This document shows, piece after piece, positions 24,392 through 33,785 of a DNA stretch of 64,000 nucleotides (the stretch's first letter is position 1; the number at the start of each line of letters is the position of its first letter). The position numbers and the translations under genes were made by a program. Source of the stretch: Crossiella sp. S99.2. Lineage in GTDB: Bacteria > Actinomycetota > Actinomycetes > Mycobacteriales > Pseudonocardiaceae. The stretch lies in the NCBI RefSeq assembly GCF_023094165.1, contig NZ_JALMDK010000013.1, positions 124,001-188,000 on the forward strand, in the 5' to 3' direction. Below the pieces are notes generated by a model. That model ran no database searches. It worked only from the letters and a program-made list of their open reading frames with translations, and was not told the origin of the DNA.

Positions 24392-25476
24392 CAGAAGACC
24401 ACCACCGAGCGCAGCACGCCGCCGGTGTGCATCTTCTCGAACGCGCCCTCCACCCCATCGAGGGGGATTTCCTCGCTGACGAAGGCGTCCAGGTCCAGGC
24501 GGCCCTGCCGGTACAGCTCGACCAGCGTCGGGAAGTCGCGGCTGGGCAGGCAGTCGCCGTACCAGGAGGACTTGAGCGCGCCGCCACGGGAGAAGAAGTC
24601 GATCAGCGGCATCTCGATGGTCATGTCCGGGGTGGGCACGCCGACCAGCACCACGGTGCCCGCCAGGTCGCGGGCGTAGAAGGCCTGCTTCCAGGTCTCC
24701 GGGCGGCCGACCGCGTCGATCACCACGTCCGCGCCGTTGCCGCCGGTCAGCTCCTGGATCGCGGCGACCGGGTCGGTCTCCCTGGCGTTGACCAGGTGGG
24801 TGGCGCCGAAGCCCTTGGCCAGTTCCAGCTTGGCCGGGTCCATGTCCACCGCGATGATGGTGTGCGCCCCGGCCAGCGCGGAACCCGCGATCGCGCCGTC
24901 GCCGACGCCGCCGCAGCCGATCACCGCCACCGAGTCGCCGCGCCCGACGCCGCCGGTGTTGATGGCCGCGCCGATGCCGGCCATCACGCCGCAGCCGAGC
25001 AGGCCGACCGCGGCCGCCCTGGCCTCCGGGTCGACCTTGGTGCACTGACCGGCGGCGACCAGGGTCTTGTCCGCGAACGCGCCGATGCCCAGGGCCGGGC
25101 TGAGTGGGGTGCCGTCGGTCAGGGTCATCGGCTGGGTCGCGTTGTGGGTGTTGAAGCAGTACCAGGGCCGCCCGCGGCGACACGCCCGGCACTGGCCGCA
25201 GACCGCGCGCCAGTTCAGCACCACGAAGTCACCGGGTTCGACCTCGGTGACGCCGGGGCCGACCGCCTCGACGATCCCGGCGGCCTCGTGGCCGAGCAGG
25301 AACGGGAACTCGTCGTTGATGCCGCCCTCGCGGTAGTGCAGGTCGGTGTGGCAGACCCCGCACGCCTGCACCCGCACCACGGCCTCGCCCGGCCCGGGGT
25401 CCGGTACCACGATCGTCACCAGTTCGACGGGCGCCTGCTTGCTCCTGGCGATCACGCCACGGACCTCTTGAGCCAC
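24391..25476 (-). CDS. mscR: S-(hydroxymethyl)mycothiol dehydrogenase
   Basis: A 361-residue zinc alcohol dehydrogenase of the class-III-like type. Catalytic zinc ligands are in ACGVCHTDLHYREGG and LLGHEAAG, structural zinc Cys residues in CGQCRACRRGRPWYC, and the Rossmann motif is VIGCGGVGDGAIAG. The sequence and the coupled MBL gene indicate the mycothiol-dependent formaldehyde dehydrogenase (EC 1.1.1.306), which oxidises the formaldehyde-mycothiol adduct and also reduces S-nitrosomycothiol. The start is GTG 25476 with AAGGGAG upstream. It implies a mycothiol-producing actinomycete. The promoter shares a 210-bp gap with the divergent lacI-type gene. Confidence 0.92.
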   Translation of the reverse strand: MAQEVRGVIARSKQAPVELVTIVVPDPGPGEAVVRVQACGVCHTDLHYREGGINDEFPFLLGHEAAGIVEAVGPGVTEVEPGDFVVLNWRAVCGQCRACRRGRPWYCFNTHNATQPMTLTDGTPLSPALGIGAFADKTLVAAGQCTKVDPEARAAAVGLLGCGVMAGIGAAINTGGVGRGDSVAVIGCGGVGDGAIAGSALAGAHTIIAVDMDPAKLELAKGFGATHLVNARETDPVAAIQELTGGNGADVVIDAVGRPETWKQAFYARDLAGTVVLVGVPTPDMTIEMPLIDFFSRGGALKSSWYGDCLPSRDFPTLVELYRQGRLDLDAFVSEEIPLDGVEGAFEKMHTGGVLRSVVVF

Positions 25477-25686
25477 GTTGCTCTCCCTTCGGTGCCTGAG
25501 TGCACGGTTGCAGACATGCGCATGATTCGCCACGCCTGAACCGCGTGCGTCAACCGAGTGGATCAATCCCCGACCGGGCGAAAAGCGCAACGTGCACGCA
25601 ATCGATTTCGCCAAGATTCTTTCTTAATTTGCGGTCGGGTCAATAAGGTGTCCGCGGGGACAGCGCGCAGCAAGGGGTCAGACAAG

Positions 25687-26685
25687 TTGGCGACGATCAG
25701 TGATGTAGCCGCACGGGCAGGGGTGTCCACCGCGACGGTCTCGCGGGCGTTGAACGGCAAGTCCACCGTGGACCCGGAGCTGGCGAGCCGGGTGCGGGCG
25801 GCGGCGAAGGAACTCGGGTACCGGCCCAACGGCCTGGCCCGCAACCTGCGCAGGCAGGAGACCGCGGTGCTCGCCTTGATCATCTCAGACGTGGAGAACC
25901 CGTTCTTCACGGCCATCGCCCGCGGGGTGGAGGACACCGCGCAGGCCGGTGGCTACCAGGTGGTCCTGTGCAATTCGGATGAGAACGCGGACAAGGAACG
26001 GCGCTATGTCGAGGTGGCGCTGAGCGAGCGGGCGGCTGGTGTGATCGTCTCGCCCTCGGGGCTGCCCGGCAGCCTGGACCCGCTCTTCGACAGCGGCACC
26101 CCGGTGGTGGCGGTGGACCGCCGGATGCCGGACCGCTCCTGCGACATGGTGCTGGTGCACAGCCGCCTGGCCGCCCGCCAGGCCACCGAGCACCTGATCG
26201 AGCAGGGCTATCAGCGGATCGCCTGCCTGACCGGCCCGGAGGGGGTGCCCACGGCCGATGACCGCGCCGCGGGCTACCGGGACGCCCTGGTCGGCACCGG
26301 GCGCCGGGAGCTGCTGCGCCGGGCCGAGTACCGGGCGCCGGGCGCGCAGGTGGCGGCCTCGGAGCTGCTCGGCGGGCCGGAGCGGCCGGACGCGATGCTG
26401 GTGGGCAACAGCGCGATGGCGGTCGGGGTGCTGGCCGCGATGCGCGCGCACGGGTTGCGGGCCGGGATCGATCTGGGGCTGGTCTCCTTCGACGACGCGC
26501 CGTGGACGACGTTGCTGGAGCCGCAGCTCAGCGTGGTGGCCCAGCCCGCCTACCAGATCGGGGTGCAGGCCACCCGGCTGCTGCTGGCCCGGATCGCCGA
26601 TCCGGGGCGACTACCCAGCACGGTGACCCTGGACGCCCGGCTCATCCCGCGCGGCAGCTCCACCAGGAGTCCAGGGTCGCCGTGA
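25687..26685 (+). CDS. LacI-family transcriptional regulator
   Basis: A 332-residue regulator with the LacI helix-turn-helix at its very start (TISDVAARAGVSTATVSRAL, residues 3-22) and hinge NGLARNLRRQET. A periplasmic-binding-like sensor follows, with VENPFFTAIARGVEDTA and the effector-site signature ending LVSFDDAPW. The start is TTG 25687, chosen because the DNA-binding domain must begin there and AAGGGG lies about nine bases upstream. The effector is probably a sugar. The convergent neighbour is a secreted glycosidase and the divergent neighbour is mscR, so the target is uncertain. Confidence 0.85.
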   Translation: MATISDVAARAGVSTATVSRALNGKSTVDPELASRVRAAAKELGYRPNGLARNLRRQETAVLALIISDVENPFFTAIARGVEDTAQAGGYQVVLCNSDENADKERRYVEVALSERAAGVIVSPSGLPGSLDPLFDSGTPVVAVDRRMPDRSCDMVLVHSRLAARQATEHLIEQGYQRIACLTGPEGVPTADDRAAGYRDALVGTGRRELLRRAEYRAPGAQVAASELLGGPERPDAMLVGNSAMAVGVLAAMRAHGLRAGIDLGLVSFDDAPWTTLLEPQLSVVAQPAYQIGVQATRLLLARIADPGRLPSTVTLDARLIPRGSSTRSPGSP

Positions 26686-28524
26686 TCACCAGGCCGTCGG
26701 GCAGTACTTCCGCGCGCTCCGCGAGGTTTCCACGCACCCCGTGCTGAAGTCGGCTCGCACCCGCAGCACCCCGTTGCCGAACTCGGTCTCCTGCACCTTG
26801 GGATTGCCGTCCACCCAGCGGAATCCGGTCAGCGGTTCGGTCCCGGCCAGCTTGTGCAGGGGCGAGAACACCTGGTGCAGCTCGGCGATCCGCTCGCCGT
26901 GCCGGTCCAGCTCGCCCTGGTCCAGCACCAGGTTCGGCGGGGTGTTGTAGAGCAGCGCGAGCAGGATGCGGTCGGTGGCCAGGGCCGGGAGTTTGGACAG
27001 CGGCAGCTCCCAGCGGTCGGTGGAGATCAGCGAATCGTGCAGCACGGTCTGGTACAGCGGAACGCGCACGGCCGGGTCGAACAGGAATCGGGTCAGCTCG
27101 GCGGACAGCTCGACCGGCTTGAAGAAGAACGTCGGGGCCGCTTCCGGATACCAGGCGCCCCAGTTCGGCTTGTCCCGCTGGGCCTTCCACAGCGCGTCGG
27201 TGATCGGAGTCGACGAGCCGTGGTTGAAGGCGAGGACCTGATTCGCCCAGCCCGCGGCGGTTTCCGAGCCGAGCACCAGGCGGCGTTCACCGGAGAGCCA
27301 GGCCATCCGCTGGAGCCGGTTGGCGCGATCCTGTTCCTGGGTCATCGGATGAGCCGGTGAATGGTCGTCGAAGAGTTCGCTGGCGGCGTCGACGTCGAGG
27401 AAGTAGCTGTCCGCGCCGTTGGCCGTCCACTCGCGCACCCTGTCCCGGTAGACCGGGTCGGGCAGGGCGGCGGTGCTGAGGTAGCAGCCGCGGCCACCGA
27501 AGCCGGTTTCCGGGGTGCCGTCGGCCTTGCGGACACAGCCTTCCGGCCAGAGCTTGCCCGGCCAGACCGAGCCGGGATTGTCCGCGGTGGCCGGGTCCTG
27601 GGCGTTGTCCCAGGAGTCGTACGGGCCGACCAGGTACCCGGCCCGCTGGGCTTCGGCCACCGCCTCCTTGCTCATCGGGGTGCCGTCGTAACCCAGCCAC
27701 AGCCGGTCGATGCCCAGCTCGCGCAGCCGGCGCACGCCCTCGACCTGCCGGGCCTGCCCCCAGCCGTAGGCGTGCAACGCGCCGAGCAGCTTGCCGGCCG
27801 CGGGGTTGGCCTTGATCTTCGCGCGCAGGTTGCCGAGTCCACCGCGGGCGGCCAGGAACCGGCGGTAGTCCGCGGCGGCAGCCACCGGGGAGCCGTCGGT
27901 GAGCCCGAAGTCGACGGTATATTCCGGCGTGCGCGCCTCGAACCGGTGTTCCGCGGTGGCGCGCAACCGATTGTCCACAGTGGACACAGCGAGGTCGGTG
28001 CCGATCTCGGTGGACACCAGGTAGCTCACCCCGCGGCCGCCCAGGGTCTGTCCCCAGAATGGCAGGGTGAGGCCGCCGGAGACCGGGACCGTGCCCAGGC
28101 GCTGCGCCCACCAGGTGTCGTTGACCGGCACGGACAGGCCCTCGCCCCGCGGCACGGCCAGCCGGGTGGTGCCAGGGTCAGCGCCGCTGACCGGCCAGCG
28201 CAGACTGCCCGCTCCACCGTGGACAGTGACCCGCAGCCTGCCCTCCCGCACCCCGGCCCAGACCCGGTAGCCGCGCTCGGGGTACCGCCAGCTCACCCCG
28301 TCCTTGTTGCGCCGCAACCCGGTCACTGGACCCAACCCGTCAACCCCCGCTGACACCAGGGCCGGGCCGGTGATCTCCATTGTGGACGGACGCAGCCGCA
28401 GCACCCCGCCGCTCACCGGGAACAACACCTCGCCGGCGGCGGGTTCGGCGGTGGCGGGTGTTCCGGTGAGCAGCAGGGCCAGGGCGAGGCCGACGGACAC
28501 GGCTCGTTCACGTGATGTTCGCAC
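26686..28524 (-). CDS. Secreted glycoside hydrolase, GH101/GH129-like TIM barrel
   Basis: A 612-residue secreted protein with signal peptide residues 1-27. An N-terminal beta-sandwich (to about 220) is followed by a TIM-barrel-like region with YGWGQARQVEGVRRL, LWLGYDG, then GADSYFLDVDAA and LVLGSETAAGWANQ. The Asp in FLDVD and the Glu in GSETAAG are plausible nucleophile and acid. The pattern recalls GH101/GH129 (endo-/alpha-N-acetylgalactosaminidase-like) and related DUF5696 proteins. This is family resemblance from memory, so the substrate stays open. Its stop abuts the convergent LacI gene. Confidence 0.65.
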   Translation of the reverse strand: MRTSRERAVSVGLALALLLTGTPATAEPAAGEVLFPVSGGVLRLRPSTMEITGPALVSAGVDGLGPVTGLRRNKDGVSWRYPERGYRVWAGVREGRLRVTVHGGAGSLRWPVSGADPGTTRLAVPRGEGLSVPVNDTWWAQRLGTVPVSGGLTLPFWGQTLGGRGVSYLVSTEIGTDLAVSTVDNRLRATAEHRFEARTPEYTVDFGLTDGSPVAAAADYRRFLAARGGLGNLRAKIKANPAAGKLLGALHAYGWGQARQVEGVRRLRELGIDRLWLGYDGTPMSKEAVAEAQRAGYLVGPYDSWDNAQDPATADNPGSVWPGKLWPEGCVRKADGTPETGFGGRGCYLSTAALPDPVYRDRVREWTANGADSYFLDVDAASELFDDHSPAHPMTQEQDRANRLQRMAWLSGERRLVLGSETAAGWANQVLAFNHGSSTPITDALWKAQRDKPNWGAWYPEAAPTFFFKPVELSAELTRFLFDPAVRVPLYQTVLHDSLISTDRWELPLSKLPALATDRILLALLYNTPPNLVLDQGELDRHGERIAELHQVFSPLHKLAGTEPLTGFRWVDGNPKVQETEFGNGVLRVRADFSTGCVETSRSARKYCPTAW

Positions 28525-28588
28525 CGGATCACCATGTCGGGTACGGATGAGAGTCCGGTGAGAATCCCTTGGCTACCATCGGGGCATC

Positions 28589-29257
28589 ATGCGGGTACTG
28601 GTGGCCGAGGACGACGATGCCGTGCGCACAGCGGTCGAGCTGGCGCTGAGCACCGCGGGCCACCAGGTGCGCGGAGTGGGCGACGGCGGGCTGGCGCTGG
28701 CCGAGATCGCGGACTGGCGGCCGGACGCGGTGGTCCTCGACCTGCTGATGCCCTTCACCGACGGCCTCACCGTGTGCCGCCGGTTGCGCGCGAGCGGTGA
28801 CCGGACGCCGATCCTGGTGCTGACCGCCAGGGACGCGGTGGGCGACCGGATCGCCGGACTGGACGCCGGGGCCGATGACTACCTGGTCAAGCCGTTCGAC
28901 CTGGACGAGCTGCTGGCCAGGGTGCGGGCACTGCTGCGCCGGGCCTACCCGGAGGATCCGGCGATCCTGCGACACGGGGATCTCCTCGTGGACACCGCCG
29001 CCCGGCTGGTGCGCCGCGGCGACCGGCGGATCGAGTTGAGCCGCACCGAGTTCGCCCTGCTGGAGGTGCTGGCGCGCAACGCGGGCCGGGCGCTGCCGCG
29101 GGAGTCGATCATCGAGCTGGTGTGGGGTCCCGGACTGTCCACAGCGAACTCCTTGGCGGTGTATATCCGGTATCTGCGCGGCAAGCTGGAGACGCCTGGC
29201 GAGCCCCCGTTGCTGCACACGGTTCGCGGACTTGGTTATCGACTGGGTGACCCGTGA
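28589..29257 (+). CDS. OmpR-family response regulator
   Basis: A 222-residue regulator. The receiver has VAEDDD at its start, phospho-acceptor Asp in VVLDLLMPF and switch Lys in YLVKPFDLDELLARV. The C-terminal winged helix includes RRIELSRTEFALLEVLARN and LAVYIRYLRGKLE. Composition is close to MprA/PrrA-type actinobacterial regulators. Its stop overlaps the GTG start of the histidine kinase gene (GTGA). It is divergent from the secreted glycosidase across 64 bp. Confidence 0.93.
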   Translation: MRVLVAEDDDAVRTAVELALSTAGHQVRGVGDGGLALAEIADWRPDAVVLDLLMPFTDGLTVCRRLRASGDRTPILVLTARDAVGDRIAGLDAGADDYLVKPFDLDELLARVRALLRRAYPEDPAILRHGDLLVDTAARLVRRGDRRIELSRTEFALLEVLARNAGRALPRESIIELVWGPGLSTANSLAVYIRYLRGKLETPGEPPLLHTVRGLGYRLGDP

Positions 29258-30564
29258 GGCGCCGCTGGCCATTGCGCGCCAGAATCGCTGTCACCGGCGC
29301 GCTGGCGGTCGCGCTGACGTCCACGGCGATGGCGGTGGCCGCCTACCTGTTGATCGCGGGTGAGCTGCACCGGTCGACCGACCTGGGCTTACAGCGGGAG
29401 GTGACTCGGCTGAAACGCGTGGCCCCCGACGCCTGGATCCCCGCTGGCCCCTGCGAGTTCATCACCGCGCCGGCCTGCGCGCAGAAGGTGACCGCGGACG
29501 GGCGGATCACCGACGACGCCGGCCTGCCGGTCACCGAGGAGACCCGCGCGGTCGCCGCCGGCCGCCGCACCGCCTTCTTCAGCGCGGCCACCATCGGCGG
29601 CCACCCGGTGCGCATGCTCACCTCGCCACTGGCCGAAGGGGTGGCGGTGCAGGTGGCGGTGCGCTCGGACCGCACCGAGGAGAGCCTCACCCGGATCGGC
29701 TGGGCGCTCATCGGCGCCGGACTGGTCGGCGTCGCGGTGGCCGCCGCGGCCGGATACCTGGTGGCGCGCAGCGGTTTGCGCCCGGTGGCCGCACTCACCG
29801 AGGCGACCGAGCGGGTGGCCGCGAACCGGGATCCACGGGCCCGCATCGAGGTCGACGGCGCGGACGAGCTGGCCCGGCTCTCCACCGGGTTCAACACCAT
29901 GCTCGCCGAACTGGACGCAGCCCTTGCCGCACAACGACAACTGGTCGCCGACGCCTCGCACGAACTACGCACCCCGCTGACCGGCCTGCGCGCCAACATC
30001 GACCTGCTGCGCCGCGCCGACCAGCTCACCCAGACCCAGCGCGGCGACGTGCTCACCGCCCTGCACACCCAGGCCACCCGGCTGACCGGCCTGGTCACCG
30101 ACCTGATCGAACTGGCCCGCGGCGAGGAGGCCAACGACCCGGCCGAGGAACTACGCCTGGACCTGCTGGTCGAACACGTGGCGGCCGAGGTGGGTGCGCA
30201 CTGGCCGCGCACCGCCTTCTGCCTGGACCTGGACCCCACCGCGATCACCGGCCAGCCCGGCCGCCTGGCCCGCGCGGTACGCAACCTGCTGGACAACGCG
30301 GGCAAGTTCAGCCCACCCGGCGGGATCGTGTGGGTTTCCTTGCGGGACAAGGAGTTGTGCGTGCGGGATCAAGGTCCGGGGATTCCGGCGGCGGACCTGG
30401 ACCGGGTGTTCGAGCGCTTCTACCGCTCCGCCGCGGCCCGGTCGCTGCCGGGTTCGGGGCTGGGGCTGGCGATCGTGGGACAGGTGGCCAGGGCACATGG
30501 CGCGACCGTGTCCGCCGAATGCCCCGAGGGCGGCGGAACGTTGCTGCGCATGCGTTTCAGCTGA
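29254..30564 (+). CDS. HAMP-domain sensor histidine kinase
   Basis: A 436-residue kinase. A transmembrane helix lies at about 10-33, an extracytoplasmic sensor domain at 34-145 with two Cys residues (GPCEFITAPACAQK), and a second helix at about 147-170. A HAMP domain follows. The HisKA box is DASHELRTPLTGLRANID with the phospho-His, and the HATPase domain has NLLDNAGKFS, DQGPGIP and GSGLGLAIVGQVA. It is coupled to the OmpR-type regulator upstream. The last codons lie in a 12-bp perfect palindrome, TTTCAGCTGAAA (30555-30566), at the edge of the non-coding repeat region. Confidence 0.93.
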   Translation: MRRRWPLRARIAVTGALAVALTSTAMAVAAYLLIAGELHRSTDLGLQREVTRLKRVAPDAWIPAGPCEFITAPACAQKVTADGRITDDAGLPVTEETRAVAAGRRTAFFSAATIGGHPVRMLTSPLAEGVAVQVAVRSDRTEESLTRIGWALIGAGLVGVAVAAAAGYLVARSGLRPVAALTEATERVAANRDPRARIEVDGADELARLSTGFNTMLAELDAALAAQRQLVADASHELRTPLTGLRANIDLLRRADQLTQTQRGDVLTALHTQATRLTGLVTDLIELARGEEANDPAEELRLDLLVEHVAAEVGAHWPRTAFCLDLDPTAITGQPGRLARAVRNLLDNAGKFSPPGGIVWVSLRDKELCVRDQGPGIPAADLDRVFERFYRSAAARSLPGSGLGLAIVGQVARAHGATVSAECPEGGGTLLRMRFS

Positions 30565-30978
30565 AACTGGCGCTGCCACCTTGGCTCGCCCCGCAACTCG
30601 CCGGCGTGTTGGCCGTTGTCGTACGACTCTGTTGGCGAATCGGCGGTGTGATCCGCACTCCCGCACCACTTGGGCCAACTGGTACGCCCACTTTGGCCAA
30701 ACCGGCGTACCAGTTGGCCCAACTGGCCGGAAGATCGGCACACCGGGGCGACTTCGCCAACAGAGTCGTCGTACGCAGTCTTGGCCGAACTGGTACGCCC
30801 ACGCGCCAACACACCGACCACAACGGCCAACACGCCGCCCACAACGGCCAACACGCCGCCCACAACGGCCAACACGGCGTCCAGAACGGCCAAGACACCG
30901 TGCGAGAACGGCCAACACGGGGTGGGTGCTCCTTGTGGACTATTGCCACACAATGGGCGTTGTGAGAAAGATGTCCAC
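30565..30978. repeat. Non-coding region with nested inverted repeats and a 21-bp repeat array
   Basis: This 414-bp gap holds three pairs of mirror-image arms in nested order. The inner pair is a perfect 19-bp inverted repeat (30670-30688 and 30704-30722) around a 15-base loop. The middle pair (30620-30639 and 30753-30775) matches except for a three-base insertion. The outer left arm, GGCGTGTTGGCCGTTGT (30603-30619), is the exact complement of a unit repeated at 30820-30836 and 30841-30857, with degenerate copies at about 30862, 30883 and 30905 (21-22-bp period). A 20/22-bp direct copy of the inner arm lies at 30781-30802. No coding frame is convincing. Confidence 0.8.
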
Positions 30979-32910
30979 ATGCCCGTTGTCCGGCGTCACC
31001 TCGCACTGGGGGCCGCGTTCGCGGTGCTCGGCGCGCTGCTCACCCCGGTGTCCGCGACCGCCGCTCCGGCGGACCGGCAGGACGCGTTCACGGCCGCCGC
31101 CACCGAGTTCGGCGTGCCGCCGAGTGTGTTGCTCGGCGTCTCGTACCTCCAGTCGCGCTGGGATGCCAACGCGGGGGAACCGAGCCGCGGTGCGGGCTTC
31201 GGGCCCATGCACCTCACTGATGCGCGGGGCCTCGGCGTCGCCCCGGACACCCACCACGGGGACGGCGCCGAGGACCCGCGCGGGGACTCCGCCCGGCCGC
31301 TGCGGCTGCCCGAACCCGCGCCCGCCGGCGCCTCCCCCGCCGGGTTGCAGACCCTGGACCTGGCCGCGCGGCTGACCGGGGCCGAACCGGCGCGGCTGCG
31401 CGCGGATCCGGCGGTCAACATCCGCGGTGGCGCGGCTGTGCTGGCGCAGTACCAGCGCGAACTGCGTGGCGGCACCGCGACCGGCGACTGGTACGGGGCG
31501 GTGGCCAGGTACAGCGGGGCCACCGACACCGCGACCGCCCGCCGGTTCGCCGACGACGTGTTCGAGTTGCTGCGCACCGGCGCGGACCGGGTCACCGACG
31601 ACGGGCACCGGGTCCGGCTGACCGCCGAGCCAGGACTCAGCCCGCGAGTGTCCCAAGTGGACGGTCTCGGACTGCGCGCGCCGAAGCCGGCTGCCACCGA
31701 GTGTCCGAGAAACCTGGGCTGCGAATGGATTCCGGCACCGTACGAGCACTTCGACCCGACCAAGCCGGGCAGCTACGGCAACCACGACCAGGCCGACCGG
31801 CCGCGCGACCTGAAGATCAAGTACATCATCGTGCACGACACCGAGGGCTACTACGACACCACGCTGCGGCTGGTGCAGAACCCGAAGTACGTGAGCTGGC
31901 AGTACACCCTGCGCTCGGTCGACGGCCATGTGGCGCAACACGTCAAGGCCGAGGATGTGGCCTGGCAGGCCGGCAACTGGTACATCAACTCGCACTCCAT
32001 CGGCCTGGAGCACGAGGGTTTCGCGGCCAAGGGCACCTGGTACACCGAGGCGATGTACCGCTCCTCGGCCCGGCTGGTCCGCTACCTGGCGAACAAGTAC
32101 GACATCCCGCTGGACCGCGGGCACATCCTGGGGCACGACAACGTCCCCGGCACCACCCCGGCCACCGTGCGCGGCATGCACTGGGATCCGGGCCCCTACT
32201 GGGATTGGGCGCACTACTTCGACCTGCTCGGCGCGCCCTTCCACACCAGCTCCGGGCCGTGGGCCGGGATCGTCACCATCAAACCGGACTACGCCACCCA
32301 CCACCCGGCGATGTACGGCTGTGACAGCGCCAAGCCCGCCGACCCCTGCCCGGTCCGCGGCACCACCTCGGTGTTCCTGCACACCGAACCCAGCACGGAC
32401 GCCCCGCTGGTCAAGGACCCCGGTCTGCGGCCGGACGGCAGCCACAGCACCCGGCAGGTCAGCGACTACGGCGGCCGGGTGGACACCGGGCAGCGCTTCG
32501 CGGTGGCCGAACGACGCGGCGAGTGGACCGCGATCTGGTACCTGGGCCAGAAAGCCTGGTTCCACAACCCGCGCGCCAAGCCGACCGCGGTGAACAGCAC
32601 CGGGTACACCGTCACCCCGCGCCCCGGCCTGACCGAGGTCCCGGTGTTCGGCCGGGCCTACCCGGAGGAAGCCGCCTACGCGGGCACCGGCGTGCCATAT
32701 CAGCCGATCGCGCCGTTGCAGTACACGATGCGCGCCGGGGAGAAGTACGTGCTCGCCGAGCACGAGGTGTCCACGGATTACTACTTCGCGCAGAACTGGG
32801 AAGGCCCGCGCACTGTGGTGCGGGGCAAGGACAAGTACTACCAGGTGTTCTTCGGGCACCGGGCGTTCTTCGTGAAGGCCGCGGACGTCCGGCTCAGCCC
32901 GAGCTGGTAG
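30979..32910 (+). CDS. Secreted peptidoglycan hydrolase: lysozyme-like domain plus amidase
   Basis: A 643-residue secreted protein. Residues 1-31 are a signal peptide. Residues about 35-190 resemble a transglycosylase/goose-lysozyme-like fold (VPPSVLLGVSYLQSRWDANAG, then FGPMHLTDA). The central domain is an N-acetylmuramoyl-L-alanine amidase (Amidase_2/PGRP type) with zinc His in YIIVHDTEGYYDTTL, HSIGLEHEG and HILGHDNVPG, and the DPGPYWDW ending. The C-terminal 200 residues are SH3-like/cell-wall-binding (RGEWTAIWYLGQKAWFHN). It should cleave the stem-peptide bond in the wall. The start is ATG 30979; a near ATG at 30971 is out of frame. Confidence 0.82.
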   Translation: MPVVRRHLALGAAFAVLGALLTPVSATAAPADRQDAFTAAATEFGVPPSVLLGVSYLQSRWDANAGEPSRGAGFGPMHLTDARGLGVAPDTHHGDGAEDPRGDSARPLRLPEPAPAGASPAGLQTLDLAARLTGAEPARLRADPAVNIRGGAAVLAQYQRELRGGTATGDWYGAVARYSGATDTATARRFADDVFELLRTGADRVTDDGHRVRLTAEPGLSPRVSQVDGLGLRAPKPAATECPRNLGCEWIPAPYEHFDPTKPGSYGNHDQADRPRDLKIKYIIVHDTEGYYDTTLRLVQNPKYVSWQYTLRSVDGHVAQHVKAEDVAWQAGNWYINSHSIGLEHEGFAAKGTWYTEAMYRSSARLVRYLANKYDIPLDRGHILGHDNVPGTTPATVRGMHWDPGPYWDWAHYFDLLGAPFHTSSGPWAGIVTIKPDYATHHPAMYGCDSAKPADPCPVRGTTSVFLHTEPSTDAPLVKDPGLRPDGSHSTRQVSDYGGRVDTGQRFAVAERRGEWTAIWYLGQKAWFHNPRAKPTAVNSTGYTVTPRPGLTEVPVFGRAYPEEAAYAGTGVPYQPIAPLQYTMRAGEKYVLAEHEVSTDYYFAQNWEGPRTVVRGKDKYYQVFFGHRAFFVKAADVRLSPSW

Positions 32911-32965
32911 TCCCGGTGGGTCCGGCGGAGGCGTCCCTCACCGCCTCCGCCGGACCCACTCCCCC

Positions 32966-33697
32966 TCAGCCGTACTTGACCGTGACGTCGCCGGAGTCGG
33001 CGGTCGCGGAGATCGTGCGCGAACTCCCCGCCTCCTGGGTGACGGCGATGTCCTTCTTGCCCGAATCGGTCTTGGCGGTGACCTGGTACCCGGCGGGCTC
33101 CTTGGGCACCGTGACGGTGACGGTGCCACTCCCGGCCTCGGCCACCACGCTGCCCGGCGCGGCGGCGAACCCGGCGGTGATGTCACCGGAATCGGTGTGC
33201 AGCTCGGCCTTGGGCGAGCGCGCGCCGGAGGTGGTGACCGTGCCCGAGCCGGTGCGCGCCCACAGCGCGGCGACCGGATTGTCCGCGCGCACGTCCCCGG
33301 AATCGGTTTCGAGTCGCAGGTCGCCCTTGACGTCGTAGACCGAGACCGCACCCGAGTCGGTGCGCAGCTGCACGGCGATGGCGGCGGGCACGGTGATCAC
33401 GTAGTCGATCCCGCAGTTGTTCGAGCAGGTGGGCTCGGTGATCCGGAGCGTCTCCCCGGACCACTCCTCGTGCGCGACCGGCTTGTTGTTGGCCCACTCC
33501 AGCTTCCTGGTGACGCTGACCTTGCCGTCCGCACCGGCCCGGACCTCGACGTCGCCGCTGTCGAGGGTCACCTCCAGCTTGGCGATCTTCTGCTCGAAAT
33601 CCTGTTGCTGGGTCTCCCGGTTGCGCGCGATCAGCGAGCACCCCGACAACAGCACGGCGCCGGTGACCAGCGCCGCCCCCACCTTGAGCATCCTCAT
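32966..33697 (-). CDS. DUF4097-like lipoprotein with beta-repeat domain
   Basis: A 243-residue lipoprotein with lipobox VLLSGCS (Cys about residue 21). The body is a series of short beta strands with recurring DSGDV/DSGAV turns (DSGDVEVRAGADG, RTDSGAVSVYDVKG, ETDSGDVRADN, HTDSGDITAG), the beta-helix-like pattern of DUF4097/DUF4098 adhesin-like proteins. A CSNNCG Cys pair may form a disulphide. The function of the family is not known. The start is ATG 33697, where the signal peptide begins. It is convergent with the amidase gene. Confidence 0.75.
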   Translation of the reverse strand: MRMLKVGAALVTGAVLLSGCSLIARNRETQQQDFEQKIAKLEVTLDSGDVEVRAGADGKVSVTRKLEWANNKPVAHEEWSGETLRITEPTCSNNCGIDYVITVPAAIAVQLRTDSGAVSVYDVKGDLRLETDSGDVRADNPVAALWARTGSGTVTTSGARSPKAELHTDSGDITAGFAAAPGSVVAEAGSGTVTVTVPKEPAGYQVTAKTDSGKKDIAVTQEAGSSRTISATADSGDVTVKYG

Positions 33698-33785
33698 GCG
33701 GCAACCGTAGTGATCGCGGCCTGCGGGCACGATCGGGTCACCACCTCCGGTGGAGGTAGGGCTAGCCCCACCTCCACCGGGTGAC

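Noticed and set aside
23414..25192. Minus-strand open frames (such as 23685-24587) over mscR and the MBL gene
   Set aside because: They are other-frame shadows; the zinc and Rossmann motifs fix the true frames.
30799..30919. CRISPR-like repeat array
   Set aside because: Units are contiguous (21-22-bp period) with no unique spacers and no cas genes nearby.
30557..31006. Minus-strand ORF with repeated Trp-Pro-Leu-Trp-Ala-Ala-Cys units
   Set aside because: The periodic protein is simply the 21-bp DNA repeat translated; no ribosome binding site or homology.
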